IMG/VR virus record: IMGVR_UViG_3300036759_000105
Location: 1-36,480 of that record
Length of the DNA: 36,480 nucleotides
Direction: 5' to 3' (one strand)
Source of the DNA: a virus
The notes below the pieces were generated by a model, which was not told the origin of the DNA, ran no database searches, and was given only the letters and a program-made list of their open reading frames with translations. Positions 29,381-36,480 of the stretch are shown here, piece after piece; position 1 is the stretch's first letter, and the number at the start of each line of letters is the position of its first letter. A program made the position numbers and the translations under genes.

Positions 29381-30223
29381 ATGACCGAGACGCCGGTCCT
29401 CAACCCAATCGCGCCGGTGCAGGCGCCGCCACTGCAGCCAGTGAGTGGACCGCTCGCGCCGCCACTGGTCCCGCCGGGCGTGCCGCCACCCCCGCCCTCC
29501 TTGCAGCCGGACTATCCGCCGGCGTGGGTGGGTCCACCTGGACCGATGGGTCCTCAGGGACCGCCCGGTGCCGACTCGACGGTGCCCGGTCCGCCCGGAC
29601 CGATTGGGCCGACTGGTCCCGCGGGAGCCCAGGGAGCCACCGGTCAGGGCGTTCCTGCGGGTGGTGCGAGTGGCACGGTGCTGGCGAAGGCTTCAGCAAC
29701 AGACTTCGACACGGCCTGGCGGACGCTGAGCCCTGGCTTGACACTGCCGTTCACCCAGAACCTGACGTTTTCGCCCGACAACTCCTTCGACATCGGCACT
29801 TCTGGAGCTAACCGGCCCCGCTACATCTTCGCAGCGAGCCAGCTACTGATCGGAGATACCCCGACGCATTACGGGCCGGGCTGGTTGCAGTCGCCGAGCT
29901 CCTTTTCTGTCTGGACGAATGGCACGACGAATGGGTGGCAATTCACCCCGAGTAGCAACTTTATTGCGGAAACCGATAACGCCTACGACATCGGCGCCTC
30001 CGGAGGCGCCAACCGCCCGCGCAACGTATTCATCGCGGGTGCCGTGACCACCGGCGTCAAGGCTGGCCCCGCGATAGATGGCGACGTGAGCGCGCCGACC
30101 GACGGCATGCTGCGCGTTGATTCGACCAATAGCCGACTGTATGTGCGCGTTGGTGGCGTATGGCTCTTCACACAACTCGCCTCAACACCGGTGAGCATCG
30201 AGGATCTCCTGTATGCGGGCTGA
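29381..30223 (+). CDS. Collagen-like tail fibre protein, 280 aa
   Basis: Residues ~1-50 are Pro-rich. A Gly-X-Y repeat follows (PPGPMGPQGPPGADSTVPG, then GPPGPIGPTGPAGAQG), expected to form a triple helix and so a trimeric fibre. Next comes the VLAKASATDFDTAW phrase seen in many phage fibre proteins, then two repeated beta units each with D-I-G-(T/A)-S-GANRPR and an I-A-A/G segment. The end reads LRVDSTNSRLYVRVGGVW. It probably binds the host surface. The ATG at 29381 is the first after the previous gene. Confidence 0.85.
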   Translation: MTETPVLNPIAPVQAPPLQPVSGPLAPPLVPPGVPPPPPSLQPDYPPAWVGPPGPMGPQGPPGADSTVPGPPGPIGPTGPAGAQGATGQGVPAGGASGTVLAKASATDFDTAWRTLSPGLTLPFTQNLTFSPDNSFDIGTSGANRPRYIFAASQLLIGDTPTHYGPGWLQSPSSFSVWTNGTTNGWQFTPSSNFIAETDNAYDIGASGGANRPRNVFIAGAVTTGVKAGPAIDGDVSAPTDGMLRVDSTNSRLYVRVGGVWLFTQLASTPVSIEDLLYAG

Positions 30224-30410
30224 GACTCACGTGATTCAGGCCCAGTCGCCCTACACCATGAACGACCTGCTGCTCTTGCTGGGCCAGTGCACGGTCGAAC
30301 TGGCGTATCTGCGCAGCCAGATGGCGCAACTGCAGCAGCGGCTCGCTGAGCTGGAGCCCTCGCCCAACGGTCAGGTCGAAGCGCCTGGCGACGTGCTGGC
30401 CACCTCCTGA
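30213..30410 (+). CDS. Small coiled-coil protein, 65 aa
   Basis: Starts ten bases before the fibre stop. A helix with Leu heptads (MNDLLLLLGQCTVELAYLRS, then QMAQLQQRLAELE) forms a short coiled coil, and the end is Pro/Gly-rich. It may act as a fibre or tail assembly factor. It shares one base with the next start (TGATG). Confidence 0.6.
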   Translation: MRAETHVIQAQSPYTMNDLLLLLGQCTVELAYLRSQMAQLQQRLAELEPSPNGQVEAPGDVLATS

Positions 30411-31450
30411 TGCCTAGCCTGGCTGCATACCGCTCCACCTTCAGCGTGGAGGCGGGCCCGTACATTGGACCCGACTCGTACGACGTGCGCGCGACGAGCG
30501 GCTCGAATCTCTCCAGCCTGTTCTGCGATGCGTACCCCATCAAATCCGGCATTCCGCAGCAGGACCAGCTCATCGACCGCCCGCTCTACCGGCCGCAGGC
30601 GGTGCAGCAGACCGACCGCCACCGCTACGTGCAGGCCTACGACCCGTCGCAGGGCCTGATCACGCCCGACCTGGCCTGGGCGTTGCCGCCACTGGCCGAT
30701 CCTGGCGTGGGCACCGAGTACCAGGACCTCGAGGCCTTCACCTACGCCGAGTTGGAGACACAGATCTACGACGACCTGGAGAACACCGGGCTCGCCGGCT
30801 ACGGCGAGCGCTTCGAAGTGCTGGGCCCGTTCGACGTGCCGACGACCCACCGGCTGATCAACGACGGGCTGAAAAACTGCTGGCTGGTGGTCGAGGTAGT
30901 GTGCGTCCCGACGCCACTGATGAATCGGCACGATCTGTCGGTGGTGTGTCCCTGGCTGCAGGACCCGTCGGACGTGCTCCAGGTGGGCGTGCTGCACCCG
31001 CCCGACGATCGCAACATGATCGACCCGTTCGAGAACGTCGTGCGCGGCATGGTCGAACGCGACGGCGGAACGCACTACCTGAACACGGGCACCACCACCT
31101 TCGTCGATGGCGACACGCTGTACCTCAGATGCCTGAAGCGGGCGTACGACCACTGCCGCGCGAGTGGTGGTGAGTTCGGCGAGCAGGCCGGGCTCACGCT
31201 CGAGACCGACGAAGCGCCGGTCGAGCGCACCTGGGCGGCGGCCGCGGCACTGACCATCGCCTGGCGCAGGTTCGCGCACCTGCTCGAGCCGCAAGCCAAC
31301 CAGCGCCTCATCCGCGACCAGGCGACGGCCGCGGCCTGGTTCACCGACGAGACCCGCAAGCACTTCACCGCGCCACTGCCGCAGCGCACGCTCCGACGCC
31401 GTCGCTACTTCGGGCCCCCGCGCCAGCTCGCGGGGCAGTACTGGGGCTGA
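30410..31450 (+). CDS. Unidentified tail-region structural protein, 346 aa
   Basis: No enzyme motif. The sequence is mixed, with acidic and aromatic residues (FTYAELETQIYDDLENTGLA, WLVVEVVCVPTPLMNRHDLS) and a basic end (RTLRRRRYFGPPRQL). The regular helix-strand pattern and the place before the 649-aa tail protein fit a tail-tube or adaptor-like component of a short tail, but that is positional. It ends one base before the next ATG. Confidence 0.6.
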   Translation: MPSLAAYRSTFSVEAGPYIGPDSYDVRATSGSNLSSLFCDAYPIKSGIPQQDQLIDRPLYRPQAVQQTDRHRYVQAYDPSQGLITPDLAWALPPLADPGVGTEYQDLEAFTYAELETQIYDDLENTGLAGYGERFEVLGPFDVPTTHRLINDGLKNCWLVVEVVCVPTPLMNRHDLSVVCPWLQDPSDVLQVGVLHPPDDRNMIDPFENVVRGMVERDGGTHYLNTGTTTFVDGDTLYLRCLKRAYDHCRASGGEFGEQAGLTLETDEAPVERTWAAAAALTIAWRRFAHLLEPQANQRLIRDQATAAAWFTDETRKHFTAPLPQRTLRRRRYFGPPRQLAGQYWG

Positions 31451-31451
31451 G

Positions 31452-33401
31452 ATGTCACTGTATGCCAAGCGCGAGCCGTGGCCGTTCATGCTGAAGATCG
31501 ACGGCGCCGGCTTTCTGCTGGGCTCGCCTGGGCCCAATCAGCCAGCGCTGCTGTCGTCCAAAGCCGAGGATATCTCCAGCGTCGATCCGCCCGACTTCTC
31601 GTACGCGAACCTGTCGCCACTGGCCGACCGCGAGCAGCCGTACGAGTCGCTCACGATGGGCCTCGGCATGCGCACTCAGCACAAGTGGCAGGACTACCGC
31701 TACGCCGAGGCAATGGGCGTCGACCTGAGTGTGTGGCCGTGGTGCAAGGGCCCCGAGGTGCTCGATTCGACGGGTCAGGCCAACGGCGAGATCGTCGACT
31801 TCTTCGAGCTCGGCAGCACGCTGTACGCCGCGGGCGGCTCGCAGATCCTGCGCTACACGCCGGCGACCAACACCTGGGCGGTGTCGCACGAGTTCGGCGC
31901 CGGCCACACCATCGTCGCTGCGGTCGTCTTCGCCTCGAACTTCGACGGCGTGCAGCGCGTGTGGGTCGGCTTCGGCAACGGTGTGCTGGCCCAGTACTCC
32001 AGCGACGGCACGACCTTTACCGCGATGGCCACCTTCGGCGCGCTGGCCTTCATCCGCATCGCACGCGAGTGGTGGTGGGCGGACAGTACCAACCTGCTCC
32101 GAAAGTGCGACACCAACGCCGACCCGACCAACGAGGCGAACTACACCGCGCTGATCTTCCGCGTGGGCGACATGAGCGCGCCGATCACCTCGCTCCAGGC
32201 CACCGCCGGCGGCGTGCTGATCATCGCCAAGACGGACGGGCTGTACACGCTGGATGCCGCGGGCGACGATCATCCACTGTTTCCTTTCCTGCAATACGCC
32301 CCCAACGCGCGCAACGGAAAGTGCCGCGGCCAGTTCGGCAATGACCTGTACTTCGGCTACGGCACCAACCTGAACCGCCTGGGCACCGACCTGGCGCTCG
32401 AGGAGATCGGGCCCGAGCGCCTGCCCGACTACGACGGCCCCGTGCGCGGTCAGATGACGTGCATCACCGGCGTCGGCAGCATGTTCAGCCTGGCCGGCAT
32501 CTGGAACCCGGATACCAACACGTCGTACCTGATGAAGTTCGGCGCGTTCATCATCCAGGGCACGTTCTCGACGTACCAGACGCTGACCAACGTGCTGGCC
32601 AATCCCGAGCGCATCGACGCCTGGCACGGCAGTCTCAACGGTGGCTGGTCGGGCAAGTACCCGAGCCGCATGTCGGCCACGGCGATCGGCGCGCCGGCCG
32701 GCCACACGTTCACCATGATCGGGTTTTCCGATGGGACGGTGGCGCGCCTGATCAACCCGTGCGTCTACAACCCGTTGGCGTGCAGCGTGTACCGCTTCCG
32801 AACCGGCGACGACTGGGTGCGCCTGTCGCTGTGGAACGGCACCTATTCGGCCAGCCGCAAGACGCTGCGCTCGTGGGCCGTCACCGGGCCCAGGCTGGAC
32901 ACCAACAACTACCTGACGCTCGAGTACAAGACCGACCCCAGCCAGACGTCATACACGGATTTTGGCTACAACTTCAGCCACGGTACCTTCGACCGACACG
33001 TGTTCCCGGTCGGCACGGTGGCCATCCTGGCCGAGTTCCGCGTGCATTTGCACAACACCGTCAACACCGCCTCGCCCGCGGTGTCGTCGGTGTCCATCGG
33101 CCACGCGCTGCGTCCGTCGCGGATCATGACCTTCGAGGGCGACATCCTGTGCGCCGACGGGCTGGTGCGGCGCGATGGGGTGATGATGCGCAAGGGCCGC
33201 CTGCAGATCAGAAGCGAGGTCGAGGCGGCGGTCGACAACCCCGGCGCGGTGCTGTGCGTGCTACCCGACGAGAAGAACATGTACCTGAGTTTTGTGGATT
33301 ACAAGATGGGTCAGTCATTCGATGAGGTTGGACGTCAATGGAGAGGATCGTTGCACGTGAAGGCAGTACAATGGTCCGCCGTAGAACCTCCGCCGAGCTA
33401 G
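31452..33401 (+). CDS. Beta-propeller-like tail protein, 649 aa; 3' end recoded by HNH insertion
   Basis: Repeated beta units of propeller type run through the protein (EIVDFFELGSTLYAAGGSQI, NTWAVSHEFGAG, QRVWVGFGNGVLAQYSSDG, GVLIIAKTDGLYTLDAAG), followed by a beta-sandwich-like C-terminal half. This suggests a tail or receptor-contacting structural protein. The last ~40 codons (from about 33285) switch to A/T-ending codons (GGA, CGT, CAA, AGA, GTA). The final 15 codons are repeated at 34106-34150 with synonymous changes. The HNH gene on the minus strand overlaps the stop by three bases. The gene therefore seems to have been restored by sequence brought in with the HNH element. Confidence 0.75.
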   Translation: MSLYAKREPWPFMLKIDGAGFLLGSPGPNQPALLSSKAEDISSVDPPDFSYANLSPLADREQPYESLTMGLGMRTQHKWQDYRYAEAMGVDLSVWPWCKGPEVLDSTGQANGEIVDFFELGSTLYAAGGSQILRYTPATNTWAVSHEFGAGHTIVAAVVFASNFDGVQRVWVGFGNGVLAQYSSDGTTFTAMATFGALAFIRIAREWWWADSTNLLRKCDTNADPTNEANYTALIFRVGDMSAPITSLQATAGGVLIIAKTDGLYTLDAAGDDHPLFPFLQYAPNARNGKCRGQFGNDLYFGYGTNLNRLGTDLALEEIGPERLPDYDGPVRGQMTCITGVGSMFSLAGIWNPDTNTSYLMKFGAFIIQGTFSTYQTLTNVLANPERIDAWHGSLNGGWSGKYPSRMSATAIGAPAGHTFTMIGFSDGTVARLINPCVYNPLACSVYRFRTGDDWVRLSLWNGTYSASRKTLRSWAVTGPRLDTNNYLTLEYKTDPSQTSYTDFGYNFSHGTFDRHVFPVGTVAILAEFRVHLHNTVNTASPAVSSVSIGHALRPSRIMTFEGDILCADGLVRRDGVMMRKGRLQIRSEVEAAVDNPGAVLCVLPDEKNMYLSFVDYKMGQSFDEVGRQWRGSLHVKAVQWSAVEPPPS

Positions 33402-34027
33402 TCGACATGCGCCCAAGCTTGTCGTGTGCAGATGCGGTGTACCAGCGAAAGGTGGACACCGAACAACTCCGCGAGTCTGCGAAGGGGCGCGCCGGATTCG
33501 CGCAACGCCCGCATTTCTCGGACGAGTTCAACCGTCAGTTTCGCATTCCACAACTGCTCTCCACGAGGCTGGCTGCGTTGTGCGTATGCGCGTTGCCACG
33601 CGGCGCCCGTAAGCGGCGTGAGCGGCCCCCGTGGTTTGGCTCGGCCTTTGGCCCACATGTCACGGTTGTTGTCGAGATGCGAGCCAACAAAGAGGTGGTC
33701 GGGACGTACGCACGAAGGCACGTCGCACCTGTGGCAGAGGATGTATCCGGTGGGGACTGGACCGATGAGCAACTCCCAGCAATACCGATGTGCATACATG
33801 CGCCGCGCATCGAGAATTTCGATCACGGTACGACCGGGTGCTTGCTCCAGGACTTTGTACTGCCGACTGACGTAGAACATCCCGTACCCGCCTCTTCCGC
33901 GCGCCGTGAAAATTCTGTCGCCCTGCCACAACCAGCAACCGGTACTCAGGTCGCACAAGACCTTCATCCAGAAACGCGTTTCGCTCGGCAGCCCGTGAGG
34001 GCGCAAAACGGTAATCTCAGAACGCAT
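33398..34027 (-). CDS. HNH homing endonuclease, 209 aa
   Basis: The nuclease core reads RFWMKVLCDLSTGCWLWQGD, RMYAHRYCWELLIGPVPTGY and ILCHRCDVPSCVRPDHLFVG, then SHLDNNRDMWAKGR: the HNH_3-type layout with C-H-x-C...C-V-x-P-x-H-L, followed by the N-x-x-D-x-x-x-K-G-R of a NUMOD-like region. The C-terminus is an HTH (ELVREMRALRESGAPLRRLA, then ELFGVHLSLVHRI) for site recognition. The ATG at 34027 is chosen, with GGGAG eleven bases upstream. Its stop overlaps the tail gene stop through a shared CTAG. It has probably inserted into the 3' end of that gene. Confidence 0.9.
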   Translation of the reverse strand: MRSEITVLRPHGLPSETRFWMKVLCDLSTGCWLWQGDRIFTARGRGGYGMFYVSRQYKVLEQAPGRTVIEILDARRMYAHRYCWELLIGPVPTGYILCHRCDVPSCVRPDHLFVGSHLDNNRDMWAKGRAKPRGPLTPLTGAAWQRAYAQRSQPRGEQLWNAKLTVELVREMRALRESGAPLRRLAELFGVHLSLVHRICTRQAWAHVD

Positions 34028-34105
34028 CGAGGGGTCCACTCCCTTGGTGTCAGGCCGGCGGTAGGTGACACTGCGCGCCGGCCACTTGTTGTCTTGAATT
34101 GTACT

Positions 34106-34150
34106 GTCAAGGCCGTGCAGTGGACCGCGGTCGAGCCACCACCCAGCTAA
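34106..34150 (+). pseudogene. Remnant 3' end of the tail gene (displaced copy)
   Basis: This 45-base stretch encodes VKAVQWTAVEPPPS and a stop, nearly the same as the true end of the tail gene at 33357-33401 (VKAVQWSAVEPPPS). Twelve bases differ: eleven at third codon positions and one that changes Ser to Thr. Its codons (GCC, GTG, CAG, GTC, GAG) match the phage's usual high-GC usage, so this is probably the native end, stranded by the HNH insertion. No start precedes it, so it should not be expressed. Confidence 0.8.
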
Positions 34151-34166
34151 GGAGCGACTGTTAGCA

Positions 34167-34805
34167 ATGGCGCGCACCAACGCAACCAACTTCACCGGAC
34201 CGCTGCAGTTCCCGTACGCCACGGCGGGCACGGACATCTTCAGGAAGGAAGACGTCCAGACATTGGCGCTGGCCGTTGACGGGCACGATCATTCGACGGG
34301 CAAGGGGCTGATCTTGCCGCTGTCAGCCATTCCCGTCCTGGACGCGAGCAAAATCCCGCCGATCACCTCGGCGATGATTACCGATGGCACGATTCAAACA
34401 GCGGACCTGGCAGCCAATTCCGCTACTGCGCTGTTAGGTGAGTACAACGCGCTACCTTCGTTCAGCACGACAACAGTCGGGTCCTGGCTCGCAACACCGA
34501 TTGCTGTCAATTCAGTCATCACTACCGGTGCGCGGCTGATCATGGTGGCGATTGTGAATCTGCATCATTCGGCGGCAGGAGCCAATTTTTTCACCGGACT
34601 TGCGATAGACGGCGGGCCGGCTGGTATTGGCTCGCATACCGTATCGACAGCCAATGGAGCACTGTGCGTCACGTGGACGTATATCGCGGGATTGTCGGCT
34701 GGAACCCATAGCTTCGTGTTCTACGTGCTCAACAACACCGCTGGCACGCTCAGTATGGATGCCTCAATCGGAGCGCACCTCACGGTCACAGAGGAACGAA
34801 GATGA
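34167..34805 (+). CDS. Tail fibre-like protein, 212 aa
   Basis: The front NATNFTGPLQFPYATAGTDI, then LALAVDGHDHSTGKGLILPL, is typical of phage fibre proteins, where V-D-x-H-D-H-S-x-G-K-G is a known motif near the attachment end. AMITDGTIQTADLAANSA follows, a repeat seen in tail-spike stems. The last ~110 residues are a beta-rich, Thr/Ala-rich head (NSVITTGARLIMVAIVNLHH, then GALCVTWTYIAGLSAGTHSF). It probably forms a trimeric host-binding fibre. GGAGCG lies 13 bases before the ATG. Confidence 0.75.
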   Translation: MARTNATNFTGPLQFPYATAGTDIFRKEDVQTLALAVDGHDHSTGKGLILPLSAIPVLDASKIPPITSAMITDGTIQTADLAANSATALLGEYNALPSFSTTTVGSWLATPIAVNSVITTGARLIMVAIVNLHHSAAGANFFTGLAIDGGPAGIGSHTVSTANGALCVTWTYIAGLSAGTHSFVFYVLNNTAGTLSMDASIGAHLTVTEERR

Positions 34806-35092
34806 CAGATGCACAGCTAGCGGTGACGGGCATCGACGTATCGGGGCGGATCATTGATCTCGGACAGTTGGAACAGGACTTGACCATCGGTGGGGTGCCG
34901 GTGCCCAACGGACTGACTGTCGTCGGTCCATCCCTGTCCGTGCCGCCCATACCAGTGCCACCACCGCCTGGTCTGCAGCCGTTCGTGGATGGGTCGAAGC
35001 TCTTTACCTATGACGGCAATGGTGATCCGACCGATTTGCCACCCGAGGCCGTACCGATCGTCAACGCCTATACGTACGAGCCACCCTCATGA
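34802..35092 (+). CDS. Unidentified tail-region protein, 96 aa
   Basis: Starts on an ATGA overlap with the fibre gene. The sequence is beta and Pro-rich (GIDVSGRIIDLGQLEQDLTI, then PSLSVPPIPVPPPPGLQPFV), ending TYEPPS. No motif recognised; probably a fibre-associated or assembly protein. It overlaps the next start by four bases. Confidence 0.55.
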   Translation: MTDAQLAVTGIDVSGRIIDLGQLEQDLTIGGVPVPNGLTVVGPSLSVPPIPVPPPPGLQPFVDGSKLFTYDGNGDPTDLPPEAVPIVNAYTYEPPS

Positions 35093-35322
35093 CCGACACC
35101 AGTCCGTACTCGGATGACCAGGCCGCCCAGATCACCCAGCTCCAGCAACAGCAGGGGCTGTTCACCCAGGCGCTCAAGGCCGCCGTGGAGGGCCACTGGG
35201 TTGGAGCAGGTTCGGTTGAAGCCTTTTTGTACGCATTGGATCCTAATCTGCAAGGGAGCGTCACCCCGGACCCGCCCGTCCTGGATTCGGAGTATGAGGA
35301 GCCAGACGACCCAAAAGCGTGA
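35089..35322 (+). CDS. Unidentified helical protein, 77 aa
   Basis: A Gln-rich helix (DDQAAQITQLQQQQGLFTQA) leads into a mixed segment (VEGHWVGAGSVEAFLYALDP) and an acidic Pro-rich end (PDPPVLDSEYEEPDDP). It may be a small tail or chaperone component. Overlaps on both sides support translation. Confidence 0.55.
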   Translation: MTDTSPYSDDQAAQITQLQQQQGLFTQALKAAVEGHWVGAGSVEAFLYALDPNLQGSVTPDPPVLDSEYEEPDDPKA

Positions 35323-35786
35323 CCTGGGACCCGGACTGGTTCATGCCGAACCAGGCCCATTCCTGGACCTGCTCGGTGTGCAGTTGCACCTGGGTGCTCC
35401 AGGCCTCGGCCACGGCGTACCAGGACTCGGACATCTACGACGCCCGCCACGCTGTTGGCGAAAGGATGGGCTATCCCAGTTGCGTCAACGAGACGTATGG
35501 CTGCATGAGCGATCAGTGCGTCATCGACACGTTCGCCAGCTACGGGCTGATCGCGCGCCAGGCCTACTGCACGTTCGACCAGGCGTACGCCATTGCCAGG
35601 ACCAACACCGGCACGATCAACCCGCAGGCCCAGTATCACTTCATGGCCATCCGTGGCACCAGCGGCGCGGACATCTGGGTGGCCAACAGCGCGCCGGGCT
35701 ACATGGGCGTGGGCGACACGCTCTCGCGCAGTCAGTTCAACGCCCTGGGGCCGGTGTCGGTGATCTACGTGGAGTCGCGGGCCTGA
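35319..35786 (+). CDS. Cysteine-peptidase-like protein, candidate endolysin, 155 aa
   Basis: The N-terminus has Cys18, Cys21 and Cys23 in HSWTCSVCSCTWVLQASA. Later come CVNETYGCMSDQCVIDTFAS, QYHFMAIRGTSG with His near 107, and WVANSAPGY, then LSRSQFNALGPVSVIYV. A front Cys, a late His in a hydrophobic strand and a following Asn fit a C39/papain-like cysteine peptidase. Position just before a holin-like gene suggests an endolysin or spanin-like lysis role. There is no signal peptide. GTG start with a four-base overlap. The enzyme class is inferred from residue order only. Confidence 0.6.
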   Translation: MTWDPDWFMPNQAHSWTCSVCSCTWVLQASATAYQDSDIYDARHAVGERMGYPSCVNETYGCMSDQCVIDTFASYGLIARQAYCTFDQAYAIARTNTGTINPQAQYHFMAIRGTSGADIWVANSAPGYMGVGDTLSRSQFNALGPVSVIYVESRA

Positions 35787-35790
35787 TGGC

Positions 35791-35964
35791 GTGCAGTTCG
35801 TGTTCGAATTGTTCACCAACTTGGCAGGGCATTCGCCACCGTTCGTGGATGGCATGCTCGGGGGCGCGTTCATGTCGCTACTGATCCACGTCCTGGGCAA
35901 GTTCCGCTGGCGCATCGTGCGCGTCGCAAAGGAGGATGACCGTGCAGATAACGACCGTGGGTAA
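35791..35964 (+). CDS. Small lysis-region protein, 57 aa
   Basis: A GTG at 35791 opens QFVFELFTNLAGHSPPFVDG, then GGAFMSLLIHVLGKFRWRIV and an acidic tail. One amphipathic or membrane-touching helix with a basic flank is possible. It overlaps the holin-like gene by 23 bases, and that gene's Shine-Dalgarno site lies inside it. Function unknown; possibly a lysis regulator. Confidence 0.55.
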   Translation: MQFVFELFTNLAGHSPPFVDGMLGGAFMSLLIHVLGKFRWRIVRVAKEDDRADNDRG

Positions 35965-36103
35965 CTACGCCATCACCATCGGCTGGCTGATCGCCCTGCT
36001 CGTGTTGATCCTCGCCATTCTGGGACTGCTGGGCGTACTGCCGCTGAGCACCACGGTGGTGTTCGGGCTGTTTGCTGCGCTGGCCGTTGCGCGCTTGCTG
36101 TAG
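35942..36103 (+). CDS. Holin-like protein, 53 aa
   Basis: Two hydrophobic helices: ITIGWLIALLVLILAILGLL (about residues 11-30) and TTVVFGLFAALAVARLL (about 37-53), joined by GVLPLS. Such short two-helix proteins open the membrane for the endolysin. A near-ideal AAGGAGG lies six bases before the GTG at 35942. It stands just after the peptidase-like protein, as expected in a lysis cassette. Confidence 0.75.
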   Translation: MQITTVGNYAITIGWLIALLVLILAILGLLGVLPLSTTVVFGLFAALAVARLL

Positions 36104-36242
36104 GCAGACCCAGAGCACCGTCGAGTACGCGCTCCTGCTGGCCACGCTGGCGCTGCTGGTGCTCGTCGGCGGCTACGTCTTCGGGAATGCGATCCAGCGC
36201 TGGCTGGACGCAGTGCTCGACCACGTAACCTACGTACCGTAG
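36087..36242 (+). CDS. Flp/TadE-like small membrane protein, about 51 aa
   Basis: After an uncertain start (TTG at 36087, with no clear ribosome binding site) the protein reads QTQSTVEYALLLATLALLVL then VGGYVFGNAIQRWLDAVL. The T-x-x-EYALLL start to a hydrophobic helix is the Flp-pilin or TadE-type motif, where Glu lies five residues into the helix. It overlaps the holin-like gene by 17 bases. In a phage it may be a second membrane component of lysis, or an acquired pilin-like peptide. Confidence 0.5.
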   Translation: MRACCRQTQSTVEYALLLATLALLVLVGGYVFGNAIQRWLDAVLDHVTYVP

Positions 36243-36251
36243 GAGGGTCAC

Positions 36252-36351
36252 GGTCCGGGATCGAGGCCTAGTGAGCGGCGACGTCCTTCTCCCAAGCTCC
36301 CCCAGCACAGAACACGTTTCAACCGTTTGTCGACCGCTTCGATCCCGGACC
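36252..36351. repeat. 16-base inverted repeat forming a long hairpin
   Basis: GGTCCGGGATCGAGGC (36252-36267) and GCTTCGATCCCGGACC (36336-36351) pair along 16 bases with one G-T pair, around a 68-base loop. It lies between the last rightward gene and a leftward gene end, so it may be a bidirectional terminator, a structured RNA or a genome-end signal. It is not a tRNA: the stem is too long and no anticodon arm is seen. A weaker hairpin (GAGG...CCTC) follows. Confidence 0.55.
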
Positions 36352-36399
36352 CTGAGGTTGGTCTACCCCAGCCACCTCCCCGGCACTCTTCCGCCTCTA

Positions 36400-36480
36400 T
36401 CAAGCCATGTCTTCAAGGCCATGCTCCCTGAGTAGGTGTCTCAACCGCTCGTTCTCGGCGTGCTTCCATTTCAACTGTTT
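36400..36480 (-). CDS. C-terminal fragment of an unidentified protein (cut by window edge)
   Basis: On the minus strand the last 26 codons read KQLKWKHAENERLRHLLREH then GLEDMA and a TGA stop at 36402-36400. This is an amphipathic, Leu/Arg/Glu-rich helix of coiled-coil type, as found at the end of HTH or transposase-like proteins. It faces the phage late genes, with the long hairpin between, so it may belong to another unit or to flanking DNA. Confidence 0.5.
   Translation of the reverse strand, partial: KQLKWKHAENERLRHLLREHGLEDMA

Noticed and set aside
31455-32705. Minus-strand open frame of 416 codons opposite the tail gene
   Set aside because: Biased composition, no domain, no start signal. 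The plus-strand gene explains the region.
33338-34150. Plus-strand 270-codon frame ending in the same peptide as the tail gene
   Set aside because: Most of it is the complement of the HNH gene. Only the last 45 bases matter, as the displaced native end.
36252-36351. Possible tRNA from GGTCCGGG...CCCGGACC
   Set aside because: The stem is 16 bases and no D, anticodon or T arm is seen.

Overview
The window is most of a temperate, short-tailed (podovirus-like) phage or prophage genome with high GC content. The host is probably a high-GC, Rpf-using bacterium: one gene encodes a resuscitation-promoting-factor (Rpf) type transglycosylase domain, which points to Actinobacteria or possibly Chloroflexota. 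That host call is inference. No bacterial housekeeping gene is visible.

Layout. 1-1187 (minus strand): a short operon running off the left edge, with a SWIM zinc-finger protein, an HNH/zinc-ribbon protein and two unknowns, driven by a good sigma70-like promoter. 1338-3295: a ribbon-helix-helix (RHH) regulator, a small membrane protein, a tyrosine integrase and a repeat-rich 430-base interval that looks like attP. 3296-9276 (plus): a tightly overlapping early operon with an RHH regulator, an excisionase-like HTH, a VRR-NUC nuclease, zinc-ribbon proteins, an Rpf-like transglycosylase, a radical SAM protein, a RecT/Bet annealase and a replisome-organiser-like protein. 9277-10353: an HNH gene divergent from a LuxR-type HTH regulator, with two matching operators between them. 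10357-35322: small and large terminase, portal, ejection/internal virion proteins with muralytic domains, scaffold, coat, connectors, fibres and tail proteins. 35319-36242: a lysis-like end with a cysteine-peptidase-like protein, a holin-like protein and a Flp/TadE-like peptide. 36252-36351: a long hairpin, then the end of an unrelated minus-strand gene. No tape measure, tail tube or sheath gene is seen.

The most striking content is a set of homing elements in essential genes. (1) The portal gene contains an intact 332-residue intein, and nearly the whole intein DNA also encodes, on the opposite strand, an HTH plus Vsr/PD-(D/E)XK-like nuclease. The two genes share codon register, so each codon of one is the reverse complement of a codon of the other. 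(2) The coat gene is split by a group I intron carrying a LAGLIDADG gene, and the exon upstream has different codon usage from the exon downstream. (3) An HNH gene is inserted antisense at the 3' end of a tail gene. The last 15 codons occur twice, on either side of the insert, almost the same in protein but changed at 11 third-codon positions, as expected if the element brought its own recoded tail. Two further HNH-type genes bring the total to five putative selfish nucleases in 36 kb.

Limits: all calls come from reading the sequence. Exact intron splice sites, several starts and most small-protein functions are not settled.
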